The notes under the pieces: model-generated
Told to the model about the DNA's origin: nothing
What the model saw: only the letters and a program-made list of their open reading frames with translations
Databases searched by the model: none
DNA from: Pseudomonas sp. LS-2
GTDB taxonomy: Bacteria; Pseudomonadota; Gammaproteobacteria; Pseudomonadales; Pseudomonadaceae
NCBI RefSeq assembly: GCF_003605735.1
Contig: NZ_QXTJ01000045.1
Span: 109,421-173,420, forward strand
DNA: 64,000 nt
Direction of reading: 5' to 3'
Shown: positions 43,876 through 52,902 of the stretch, one piece after another
Numbering within the stretch: position 1 is the stretch's first letter
Layout: each line of letters starts with the position of its first letter
Translations under genes and position numbers: made by a program

Positions 43876-43891
43876 GTGAAAAAAATGTTCA
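43876..43891 (-). promoter_or_regulatory. ColR-type binding site before the methyltransferase-inaA operon
   Basis: Read on the minus strand, TGAACATTTTTTTCAC fits the ColR consensus YYNASNNYTTTTTCAC (from memory of P. putida work) except for the second base. It points toward the gene at 43809. Confidence 0.68.
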
Positions 43892-44015
43892 TTGACCGGC
43901 GCAAATGTTACGGGGTTTTACCAGACGATAGGGCTAGCATATGGCCATAACGCGTATGATCACAGCAACATTTACATTGTCTATACAGTCCGATTCGCCA
44001 CCTGCGAGGACAGCA

Positions 44016-45296
44016 TCAGTCAGCATGCCTGCCCAACGCTACACTGAAACGACAGCCATTGGGCTCGCGCGTTTCCAGACTGACCGTCCAGCCCTGGTTT
44101 TCGCAGATGCGCTGGACCAGCGACAGCCCCAGACCGAGCCCTTCGCCACGCTGTTCATTGCCACGCACGAAAGGCTGGAACATCGCCTCGCGCTCTTCTT
44201 CGGGAATACCGACGCCAGAGTCCTCCACCGTGAAACCCTCCGGCACCAAGGTCAGTCGGATGAAACCCTTATCGGTGTAATGCAAGGCATTGCGCAGCAG
44301 GTTGCCCATGACCGCGTAGAGGAAAGTTGCGTTGTACGTTCCTTGGGAAGCCCGTTCCGGGTCGTACTCCAACAGCAACCCTTTGGCTTCGATGGGCTCC
44401 CGCCAGAGGGCCAATAATTGCTGCGCAGCGCCCTGCAGCGTCAGTTGCGGGTTCATCGCGGCGTCGTCGCGTTGAGTGCGGGCAAGCATGAGGAAGGTCT
44501 GCACCAGGTCACGCATTTCCTCACAGGCACGCGCTACCCGCTCGACCTGCGCTCTGGCGCGTTGATCCAGAGCCTGAGTCTCCAGCAGCAACTCGCAAGA
44601 GCTGGCGAGGACCATCAGGGGCGTTCGCAACTCGTGGCTCACATCACTGGTGAACATCCGCTCGCGAGTCAAGGCATCGCGCAGGCGACCGAGCGTGGCG
44701 TCGAAGGCAACCGCCAGTTCACCCACTTCGTCGGCGGCATAATCAGGTGCCAGCGGTGGCGCCAGGCCAAGCAGCTGATCGCGATGACGCACCTGGCGGG
44801 CCAACCGGACGACCGGTGCCATCACGCGACGTGCGAGGATCCAGCCAAGAAATACCGCCAGGGCCAGCGCCAGCACAAACCCGACCAACACGACAGCGAA
44901 CAGCACGCGCTCGCGCTCTTCGAAATCGCTCTGATCCTGCAGCAGGACATAGTGACGCCCGTCGACCACTTCGACCATGGCGTGATACGAGAGCGGGCCT
45001 CGAAACACCTCGTGGAACCCGGGCTCCAGGTGGCGCAAGTCCTTGGGCAGCTCGAAGTCTCCCGGCCCCCCCGTAAAGTAGAACAGTTGGTCAGGCTCGG
45101 GGCGGTGACTCCAGTCTTCGACGCTGTCCATCAGCAGCAGGCGAGTCAGATCGCCACCGAGCCCCGCCGAGATCAGTTTTTCTTCGACCAGATGCACCGT
45201 CGCAACGATCCCCATGGCGAAGGAGCCAGCCACCAGCGCGCTCATCAAGGCAAAGGCAATGATGATTCGCTGGGCGAGGCTTTGCTTAAACTCCAT
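44016..45296 (-). CDS. colS: Sensor histidine kinase ColS
   Basis: A 426-residue sensor kinase. Helices at residues 9-33 and 131-154 enclose a periplasmic loop; HAMP, HisKA (SDVSHELRTPL with His 221) and the ATPase domain (GEGLGLGLSLV) follow. The metal-sensing residues reported for P. putida ColS (His35, Glu38, Glu96, His105, and the ExxE pair Glu126/Glu129, from memory) are all at the same positions when ATG 45296 is used. It senses excess zinc or ferric iron. It overlaps colR by 11 bases. Confidence 0.93.
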   Translation of the reverse strand: MEFKQSLAQRIIIAFALMSALVAGSFAMGIVATVHLVEEKLISAGLGGDLTRLLLMDSVEDWSHRPEPDQLFYFTGGPGDFELPKDLRHLEPGFHEVFRGPLSYHAMVEVVDGRHYVLLQDQSDFEERERVLFAVVLVGFVLALALAVFLGWILARRVMAPVVRLARQVRHRDQLLGLAPPLAPDYAADEVGELAVAFDATLGRLRDALTRERMFTSDVSHELRTPLMVLASSCELLLETQALDQRARAQVERVARACEEMRDLVQTFLMLARTQRDDAAMNPQLTLQGAAQQLLALWREPIEAKGLLLEYDPERASQGTYNATFLYAVMGNLLRNALHYTDKGFIRLTLVPEGFTVEDSGVGIPEEEREAMFQPFVRGNEQRGEGLGLGLSLVQRICENQGWTVSLETREPNGCRFSVALGRHAD

Positions 45297-45969
45297 CGCG
45301 GCCCTCGGCCAGGCGATACCCGACACCGTGCACGGTCTGCAGCAATGGTTTGTCGAACGGTTTGTCGATCACCTGACGCAACTGGTGAACGTGGCTGCGC
45401 AGGCTGTCGCTGTCCGGGCAATCATCGCCCCACAGCGCCTCTTCGAGAACTTCACGGCGCAATACATGTGGGCTCTTCTGCATCAACACCGCCAGCAGCT
45501 TGAGGCCAACCGGGTTGAGCTTGAGCAGACGTCCCTCGCGCGTCACTTCCAGGGTGTCCAGATCATAGATCAGTTCAGCGACCTGCAACGTACGACGGCC
45601 GCCACCCTGTGCACGGCGCAGTACCGCTTCGATACGCGCGGCGAGTTCCGACAGCGCGAAGGGCTTGAGCAGGTAATCATCCGCACCGGACCGGAAGCCC
45701 TGCAAACGGTCGTCGAGCTGATCGCGGGCGGTAAGCATGATCACCGGGGTGTCTCGGCGGGCGTCTTCACGCAGACGCTTGCACAACGTATAGCCATCGA
45801 TGCCCGGCAGCATGATGTCGAGCACGATCAGGTCGTAATGTTCGGTAGCGGCCAGGTGCAGGCCAGACAGGCCATCCTGCGCGCAGTCCACGGTATAACC
45901 CTTCAATCCCAGATAATCGGCAAGGTTTGCCAGGATGTCGCGGTTGTCTTCAACCAGCAGGATTCTCAT
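45286..45969 (-). CDS. colR: Response regulator ColR
   Basis: A 227-residue OmpR-family regulator. The receiver domain has acidic residues at VEDNRD and the phosphoacceptor Asp51 in LIVLDIMLPG. The C-terminal winged helix contains VLRREVLEEALWG and SDSLRSHVHQLRQVID. Phosphorylated by ColS, it activates envelope-protection genes; two matching sites are seen nearby (43876 and 46091). ATG 45969 has GGAGATAGG upstream; the frame is open a little further without support. Confidence 0.95.
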   Translation of the reverse strand: MRILLVEDNRDILANLADYLGLKGYTVDCAQDGLSGLHLAATEHYDLIVLDIMLPGIDGYTLCKRLREDARRDTPVIMLTARDQLDDRLQGFRSGADDYLLKPFALSELAARIEAVLRRAQGGGRRTLQVAELIYDLDTLEVTREGRLLKLNPVGLKLLAVLMQKSPHVLRREVLEEALWGDDCPDSDSLRSHVHQLRQVIDKPFDKPLLQTVHGVGYRLAEGRDGV

Positions 45970-46090
45970 GGGGCCTATCTCCATATGCAGTACGGCAAGA
46001 CCCCGGCACAGCATCCAGATGCCTGCACGATCAGGTCAGAGTTGGCGGCAGCTTAAGGCCAAGTGCGCCAGAGGGCCAGCGTCGGTATTC

Positions 46091-46106
46091 ATAACGTTTT
46101 TTTCAC
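46091..46106 (+). promoter_or_regulatory. ColR-type binding site before the PAP2 gene
   Basis: ATAACGTTTTTTTCAC fits YYNASNNYTTTTTCAC except for the first base, on the plus strand, 86 bases before the PAP2 ATG. Confidence 0.68.
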
Positions 46107-46191
46107 TCCCGGTTCACAGCCCGCCGACAGCGTGGTGTCCAGACTGCCGCACGCTCTCGGTCAACCTATCTGCCATCAAACGGGATTCACC

Positions 46192-46935
46192 ATGTCTGAA
46201 GTCATCGAACAGCCCGCATCACGCCCGATCAATCTCTGGGTTTATCTGGGCATACCTGCGTTGACCGCCATTACCCTGCTTTTGCTGGAATTGACCTCTC
46301 TGGACATGGACATCGCCAAACTGGCCTACGACCCGGCAGCAGGCGCTTTTATCGGCAAACACAGCTACTTCCTCGAAAACGTTCTGCATGACCGAGCCAA
46401 GCAAGTGGTCATCGCCTGGGGTGCGCTGTCATTCGTTGGTTTCATCGCATCCTTCTTCGTAGCGAAGCTCAAACCCTGGAAGCGCGAACTGGGCTGCATG
46501 GTCCTGTCGATGGCCCTGTCCACCAGTTTCGTCACCCCGATGAAAGTGGTGACTTCGGTTCAGTGCCCCTGGAGCCTGACTGAATTCGGCGGTCAGGAGC
46601 AATACAGCGAACTGCTCAGCCCTCGCCCTGCGACCGACAAGCCAGGTCGCTGCTGGCCAGGAGGTCATGCGGCCACCGGCTTCACGCTGTTTGCGTTGTT
46701 CTTCGTATTTCGTGACCGCAAACCACGCCTGGCAAAAGCCGGCCTGATCTTCGCGTTCGGCCTGGGAACCGTGTTCTCGGTTGGCCGCATGCTGCAGGGC
46801 GCGCACTTCTTCTCTCATAACATCTGGACGGCGGTGTTCTGCTGGCTGATCTGTCTGGGGGCCTATTACGCGGTGCTGTACAGGCCGGTGGGCAGGAAGG
46901 ACAAGGTGTTGGGGGCGCAGGGCGTTTCCGGGTAG
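46192..46935 (+). CDS. PAP2-type membrane phosphatase
   Basis: A 247-residue membrane protein with about five or six helices. The PAP2/LpxT-type phosphatase motifs are KPGRCWPGGHAATGF and GRMLQGAHFFSHNIWT. It probably acts on lipid A or undecaprenyl phosphates in the periplasmic leaflet. ATG 46192 is chosen because MSEVIEQPAS leads directly into the first helix; the upstream open frame crosses the ColR-type box. Divergent from colR; the box suggests that ColR switches it on. Confidence 0.88.
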   Translation: MSEVIEQPASRPINLWVYLGIPALTAITLLLLELTSLDMDIAKLAYDPAAGAFIGKHSYFLENVLHDRAKQVVIAWGALSFVGFIASFFVAKLKPWKRELGCMVLSMALSTSFVTPMKVVTSVQCPWSLTEFGGQEQYSELLSPRPATDKPGRCWPGGHAATGFTLFALFFVFRDRKPRLAKAGLIFAFGLGTVFSVGRMLQGAHFFSHNIWTAVFCWLICLGAYYAVLYRPVGRKDKVLGAQGVSG

Positions 46936-46983
46936 AGCGTTTGGCAGGTACGGCAACGGTCACCATCAAACGGAACGCCGCCC

Positions 46984-47000
46984 GGCCGGATTGCTACAGG
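46984..47000 (+). repeat. Partial REP arm
   Basis: GGCCGGATTGCTACAGG is a single right arm of the CCTGTAGCAG REP family, with only a degraded left partner near 46940-46980. Confidence 0.55.
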
Positions 47001-47117
47001 GTTATGTGTCGAGCCGGGATTTTGGCCTCTGGCATTTCCTAGAGGAGCGCGCAAAACCTCCAGAACTACATTTGCCTTTGATCCTGCTTCTAAGCGCGCG
47101 ATGTCACAGACGACACA

Positions 47118-47351
47118 AATCGCGACTTGGGTGCAGGCTGAACGCAGGCGTCGCGCAGTGGGCCGAGCGGCATGGATGCCGCGAGAGCGCCGTCAGGACA
47201 TGGATGTCCGTTCGGCGCGGGCCCACGGAGCGTCTCCGAAGTGAGGGTACGGCGACGAAGGAGTCGCCAAACCAGGAGCAAGGACCCTTGGTTACTTGGG
47301 GTTATCAAGTAACCCGCCGAAGGCGGAACGCTTCTGCCGTTAGGCAGAACA
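47118..47351. repeat. Long dispersed repeat, copy B
   Basis: The second copy of the repeat at 24595-24846. It keeps the order of the shared blocks (CGCGACTTGGGTGCAGGCTG at the left, GGTTACTTGG and AAGTAACCCGCCGAAGGCGG at the right) but differs in the inner variable stems. It lies between the PAP2 gene and the groEL terminator. The gene-free stretch 46936-47428 holds nothing else recognisable. Confidence 0.85.
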
Positions 47352-47428
47352 AAAATCAGCGCCACCACAATCATCGGATATAACCACGACCCAAGCGCCA
47401 GAAAGCCGAATCTCAAAACCAGCCCTAT

Positions 47429-47456
47429 AAAAAAACCCCGCCGAAGCGGGGTTCTT
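47429..47456 (-). terminator. Terminator of groESL
   Basis: On the minus strand GAACCCCGC, a TTCG tetraloop, GCGGGGTT and a T tract: a very stable terminator 25 bases after groEL. Confidence 0.94.
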
Positions 47457-47480
47457 TATACAGCGAGGGGTAAGGCTGGC

Positions 47481-49127
<1,647 letters not shown>

Positions 49128-49179
49128 GATCGATATTCCTTAAATACTTTGTAGTAACGGGAAAATGAGGGGGAACAAC

Positions 49180-49473
49180 TCAGCCTTCGACGACCGCGAG
49201 AATTTCGTTCTCGCTCATCACCAGCAGGTCTTCGCCGTCTACTTTCACAGTGTTGCTGCCGGAGTAAGGGCCGAACACCACTTTGTCACCCACTTTCACA
49301 GCCAGCGCACGTACTTCGCCGTTGTCCAGGATGCGACCGGCACCGACGGCGATGATTTCGCCACGGTTTGGTTTCTCGGCAGCCGAACCCGGCAGAACGA
49401 TACCGCCAGCAGTCTTGGTTTCTTCTTCGCTGCGACGGATTACGACGCGGTCATGCAGAGGACGAAGCTTCAT
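49180..49473 (-). CDS. groES: Co-chaperonin GroES
   Basis: A 97-residue Hsp10 starting KLRPLHDRVVIRRSEEETKT, with the mobile loop KTAGGIVLPGSA. It caps GroEL. AGGAGATCGACA precedes ATG 49473. It is transcribed from the heat-shock-type promoter found upstream. Confidence 0.99.
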   Translation of the reverse strand: MKLRPLHDRVVIRRSEEETKTAGGIVLPGSAAEKPNRGEIIAVGAGRILDNGEVRALAVKVGDKVVFGPYSGSNTVKVDGEDLLVMSENEILAVVEG

Positions 49474-49502
49474 TGTCGATCTCCTAATTATGGTTTTTGA
49501 AC

Positions 49503-49567
49503 GCCCGGTGTTGGCACCGGCGGGTTAAAACATCCGGGCTTGCCGGTTACGGTTCGCGAGCGAACCG
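49503..49567 (-). promoter_or_regulatory. Two hairpins in the groESL leader
   Basis: CGGTTCGCTCGCGAACCG (49550-49567) is a perfect palindrome able to form a 7-bp stem with a CTCG loop. Closer to the start, CCGGTG-CCAA-CACCGG (about 49504-49519) forms a second one. Both lie in the predicted 5' untranslated RNA. Confidence 0.55.
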
Positions 49568-49614
49568 CAGAATACGGTCTGACGAAATGCGCCAGAAACC
49601 TTGCGGTGACCCAT

Positions 49615-49642
49615 ACATAAGGGCGAGCAACCTGATTACAAG
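49615..49642 (-). promoter_or_regulatory. Heat-shock (sigma-32) promoter of groESL
   Basis: On the minus strand CTTGTAA, 13 bases, CCTTATGT matches the sigma-32 consensus CTTGAAA-N13-CCCCATNT in most positions with the right spacing. It gives a leader of about 135 bases. Confidence 0.72.
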
Positions 49643-49726
49643 GCTCACGAAAGAATTTTTTTAGTGCGATAAGGTCGCGAAAAGCAGTACGGCACCCGAA
49701 GGTGCCGTACTCACAGTAAGCAGGAA

Positions 49727-50224
49727 TCACTTTTTATCGACCGGCTCGTACTCGCCCTCGATGACTTCACCTTCGATCACATCCGGCTGACGGGCACCCG
49801 GACGACCGGCCCCCGGATGAACGGGCCCGTTCGAACGCAGGTCATCGGCGAACGCACGCTGGCGACGGGCCTGATCTTCAGCGCGCTGACGCACCTTGCC
49901 CACCAACAGACGACGGGTGAATGGCATCAAACAGATCAGCCCCAGCACATCACTGATGAAACCCGGCAGTACCAGCAGGCCACCACCGATGGTCATCATC
50001 AGGCCATCGAGCATCTGCTGAGCGGGCAATTCGCCCCGCGCCAGACTTTCACGAGCACTCATCGCAGTCGCGAGACCGGCGACCCGCACCACGAAAACAC
50101 CGAGCATGGAGCCTGCGACCACCAGGAGGAAGGTCGCCAGGAAGCCGATGGACATTCCGACTTTCACCAGCACGAACAGCTCGAGCACCGGAAAAAGCAA
50201 TAAAAGCAGCAAAAAAGCGCGCAT
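49727..50224 (-). CDS. fxsA: FxsA family membrane protein
   Basis: A 165-residue membrane protein with helices near residues 3-22, 26-48 and 73-98 and a cytosolic charged tail. LLLLLFPVLELFVLVKVG, GGGLLVLPGFISDVLGLICL and MPFTRRLLV are typical of FxsA, which is best known for relieving phage exclusion when overproduced. ATG 50224 has GAGGAA upstream; the frame runs on to 50308 without a start signal. It corresponds to PA4387, next to groES. Confidence 0.9.
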   Translation of the reverse strand: MRAFLLLLLLFPVLELFVLVKVGMSIGFLATFLLVVAGSMLGVFVVRVAGLATAMSARESLARGELPAQQMLDGLMMTIGGGLLVLPGFISDVLGLICLMPFTRRLLVGKVRQRAEDQARRQRAFADDLRSNGPVHPGAGRPGARQPDVIEGEVIEGEYEPVDKK

Positions 50225-50288
50225 CAAATAGTTCCTCAACGGAAGAAGTCTTCCAGTAGACACTAGGTGATGTCGCAAGGTTGTAAAT

Positions 50289-51020
50289 TCAAGCCTCGGC
50301 GGCTTCAACGGTGGGCCATTTTTCGGCGTGGGCCAGTTGGACCAAGGCTTGGCGCACTTGTGTCGGCGTATTACAAGGCTCGGCGAACGCCAGCCAGTAA
50401 AGCGCCTGGCCGATTCGCAGGTGCATGCCCTCGCTGTCGATACCGACCAGCACTGCGGGTTCAGACGCAGGCAGGCCCGCGAGCTGGACGTAATGTGCGA
50501 TGGCTTTGGTGTGATCCTCGTTCATGTGCTCGACCATGCTGGTTTCAGCCGCGCCGGCGAACGGATTGGCCAAGGCCACGTCATCGAGCCAGTGAATCGC
50601 CCCGAACCCACCAATGAACCTGTAGCGCACAGGCGCCAGCACCCAGAAGTCGAAATCGTGAGCACTGTGATAACTCTCCGACTCGGGGAAATAACGGTAG
50701 TAGCGCTGCGCCGCAGCTTCGATGGCCGCCTCGTCTGTCACCTTCTGCGCTTCGGCCATGACCGTGACACGTCCGACAGCCTGAACATCCTCGGCGCCCC
50801 GCTCGCCCACCAGCATCGAGCACTTTGGGTCGCGTTGAAGGTTATGGGTGTGCTGAGCAATACGGCTGATGAGAATCAAAGGACGCCCTTGATCGTCGAG
50901 GCAGTAAGGCACCACCGAACCAAAGGGATAACCGGGCATCGACTTGGAATGGGTCGACAGCACGCCGCGATATTCCTTGAGCAGCAGGGCTCGGGCTTGC
51001 CGGTTGGCTTTGGCGCTCAT
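50289..51020 (-). CDS. hugZ: HugZ-type heme utilisation / PNPOx-like protein
   Basis: A 243-residue protein. The N-terminal two-thirds form a split-barrel flavin-like fold (EYRGVLSTHSKSMPGYPFGS, YCLDDQGRPLILISRIAQHT). The last 80 residues are a DUF2470 domain with MVEHMNEDHTKAIAHYV, whose His residues take part in heme binding in HugZ enzymes. It is expected to open heme and release iron. ATG 51020 has AGGAG upstream. A Fur-type box 73 bases upstream fits iron control. Confidence 0.84.
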   Translation of the reverse strand: MSAKANRQARALLLKEYRGVLSTHSKSMPGYPFGSVVPYCLDDQGRPLILISRIAQHTHNLQRDPKCSMLVGERGAEDVQAVGRVTVMAEAQKVTDEAAIEAAAQRYYRYFPESESYHSAHDFDFWVLAPVRYRFIGGFGAIHWLDDVALANPFAGAAETSMVEHMNEDHTKAIAHYVQLAGLPASEPAVLVGIDSEGMHLRIGQALYWLAFAEPCNTPTQVRQALVQLAHAEKWPTVEAAEA

Positions 51021-51092
51021 GGTGTAACTCCTGAGGTTTGATCGACGATTCGAAAGGATGCGCAGCACTGCTGGGAGCGGCTGTCGCCACAA

Positions 51093-51105
51093 GATAATCG
51101 TTATC
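51093..51105. promoter_or_regulatory. Fur-type box before hugZ
   Basis: GATAATCGTTATC (minus strand GATAACGATTATC) is a 13-bp near-perfect inverted repeat matching 11 of 14 defined positions of the Fur 7-1-7 consensus TGATAATNATTATCA. Confidence 0.66.
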
Positions 51106-51324
51106 GTTGCAGGGTGCCAGATTGGCGAGGCGTGACGATTTCGCGGGGTTTTAACGTAAAAATTTCCGGAGCCGGGAGCGGGTACTCTGCGAGAGCCGCG
51201 AATGCGTCAGATCAGTCACGAGGGTGTCGGATGACCTCACGCATTCGCCAGCAAGCCAGCTTCTACAGGTTGTGCACATGCCTCAAAAGCGGCCTGACCA
51301 GAGCTGCTTTCGTCAACAACGACC
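51106..51324. other. Gene-free stretch between the hugZ promoter and the DUF481 gene
   Basis: With the hugZ leader this makes about 300 bases without a gene (51021-51324). A short plus-strand open frame here shows no features. No terminator of good quality is seen. Confidence 0.35.
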
Positions 51325-52332
51325 TTACCAGGCCACGCCGAAACCAGCGGTGTAACGGGTCTTGTCCAGATCGCCGTCATCGGAGCCGCTGATGATGTTC
51401 TTCTCGGCCTTGACGTTGAGCGAGGCCCATTCGGTGACCTTGTAGCGCAGGCCGATTTCGGTATCCAGGCTATAATCGGCGACGCCGCTGATGGGCTTGC
51501 CGACTTCGCCGTTGGTGAAGAACTCGACCTTCTTGCCAATCAGGAAGCGGTTGTAATCCCAGGTACCGGACACCGAGTAGAAGTTGTCCTTCTCGCCGTT
51601 GGAATACTGGAAATCCGTGCGGTTGAGCAATGTGCCGACCTTGAACGCGCCCAGTTCGTCATCCCAGAACTGATAACCCGGGCCGGTACCGACCGTACGC
51701 TGACGACGCAGGTCTTCGATGTTGTCGTGCTTGTAAGTGAAGCGGCCATCCCAGAACCACTTGTCCGTGATGAAACGGTCGATGGAGTACTCGGCGTTCC
51801 AGTTATCGGTGGTGGTTTCTTCGTCCTGCGTTTCACGGTTGTACTCGCCTTCGGCGTTATGGCGCCATCTGCCGTGGGTCGCGGACGTTTTGAACGCAAT
51901 GTTGTAGTCGTCGGTGTCCTTGTCGGCGCGCTGGAAATCCAGCGCCGCGTCGACGTTGCCCTTCCACACCAGATCAGTAACGACAGGCTTGGGCTTCATG
52001 ATCTGCTGGATACTTGCCAGGTCGACGGTCTTCGGTGCATCGCCGTTGGCCAGCGTGACCTTGCCGTCATCGGCGGCATGCAGCGACTTGGAAATCTCGC
52101 CGGTGTAGGCGTCCTGCTTCACGAGCAAGTGTTGCTCGCTTTCGAGCGTCTTGACTTCCTTCCAGTCCAGCGGAATATCGCCTGCATATTTGGTATTGAG
52201 CAGCAGCTTCCCACCGTCGAAGACCTTGATGGTTCCGGTAAGCTTGTCCCCGTTCTTCAACCAGACGGTGTCGGCAAGCAAGGGAGTGGAGGCGCTGGTA
52301 ATGGCAAGGCACAACAGTGTTCTGGACAACAT
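51325..52332 (-). CDS. DUF481 outer-membrane barrel protein (YdiY-like)
   Basis: A 335-residue exported protein. A signal peptide (residues 1-20, ending LLADT) is followed by a small N-terminal domain with DTVWLKNGDKLTGTIKVFDG, and a C-terminal DUF481 barrel of alternating strands ending in the terminal aromatic residue Trp, a sign of outer-membrane insertion. YdiY-type proteins are salt- or acid-induced in enterobacteria. The function is unknown. ATG 52332 gives the signal peptide. Confidence 0.85.
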   Translation of the reverse strand: MLSRTLLCLAITSASTPLLADTVWLKNGDKLTGTIKVFDGGKLLLNTKYAGDIPLDWKEVKTLESEQHLLVKQDAYTGEISKSLHAADDGKVTLANGDAPKTVDLASIQQIMKPKPVVTDLVWKGNVDAALDFQRADKDTDDYNIAFKTSATHGRWRHNAEGEYNRETQDEETTTDNWNAEYSIDRFITDKWFWDGRFTYKHDNIEDLRRQRTVGTGPGYQFWDDELGAFKVGTLLNRTDFQYSNGEKDNFYSVSGTWDYNRFLIGKKVEFFTNGEVGKPISGVADYSLDTEIGLRYKVTEWASLNVKAEKNIISGSDDGDLDKTRYTAGFGVAW

Positions 52333-52491
52333 AAGCAAAACGAGGCTCTGGTTCGCGGAGGACGGGCATTGTCCACAGGGATAATGTCGAGGCAATCCTT
52401 GGGACCGCCGGCACAGGTATCACTGACCGTGGGATATTTCCCTAGTTCCCTATCGAAAATTCCCGCTGCCTCTATAAACAGGAACGAACGC

Positions 52492-52860
52492 GTGATCGAA
52501 CACACCTCCCCCACAAACGACCCGACCGGTATGTCCTCCGCAGAGGCCCGGCGCACGGCGCTCTACCTGACATTGCATCAGGTTCCCGAAGGCAAGGTCG
52601 TCAGCTATGGCCAATTGGCGGAGCTTGCCGGTTTAGGACGAGCGGCACGTTTCGTGGGCCGGACCCTGAGCCAGTTACCCGACGGCAGCACCTTGCCGTG
52701 GCACCGGGTTCTGGGCGCAGGCGGCAAGCTCAGCCTCGCCGCCGGAACCGTTTCAGGGGAAGAACAACGGGCACGATTGCGGGCTGAAGGCGTGACCATC
52801 CGTAACAATCGGGTCGATATGCAGCGTGATGGCTGGCGCCCGACAGAGCACAACGGTTAG
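52492..52860 (+). CDS. Alkyltransferase-like protein (MGMT family)
   Basis: A 122-residue protein with the O6-alkylguanine-DNA alkyltransferase C-terminal fold (HQVPEGKVVSYGQLAELAGL). The active-site PCHR is replaced by PWHR (LPWHRVLGAGG): Trp instead of the acceptor Cys. This makes it an alkyltransferase-like (ATL) protein, which flags alkylated guanine for nucleotide excision repair instead of repairing it. GTG 52492 has AGGAAC seven bases upstream; ATG 52531 is the alternative. It ends 42 bases before ampG. Confidence 0.88.
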   Translation: MIEHTSPTNDPTGMSSAEARRTALYLTLHQVPEGKVVSYGQLAELAGLGRAARFVGRTLSQLPDGSTLPWHRVLGAGGKLSLAAGTVSGEEQRARLRAEGVTIRNNRVDMQRDGWRPTEHNG

Positions 52861-52902
52861 AGTGCGCGCTTTGTTTACGTAAACTGAGGCAGATTTCAGC
52901 CC

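Noticed and set aside
49474..49726. CIRCE/HrcA operator before groES
   Set aside because: The TTAGCACTC-N9-GAGTGCTAA repeat is absent; sigma-32 control is seen instead.
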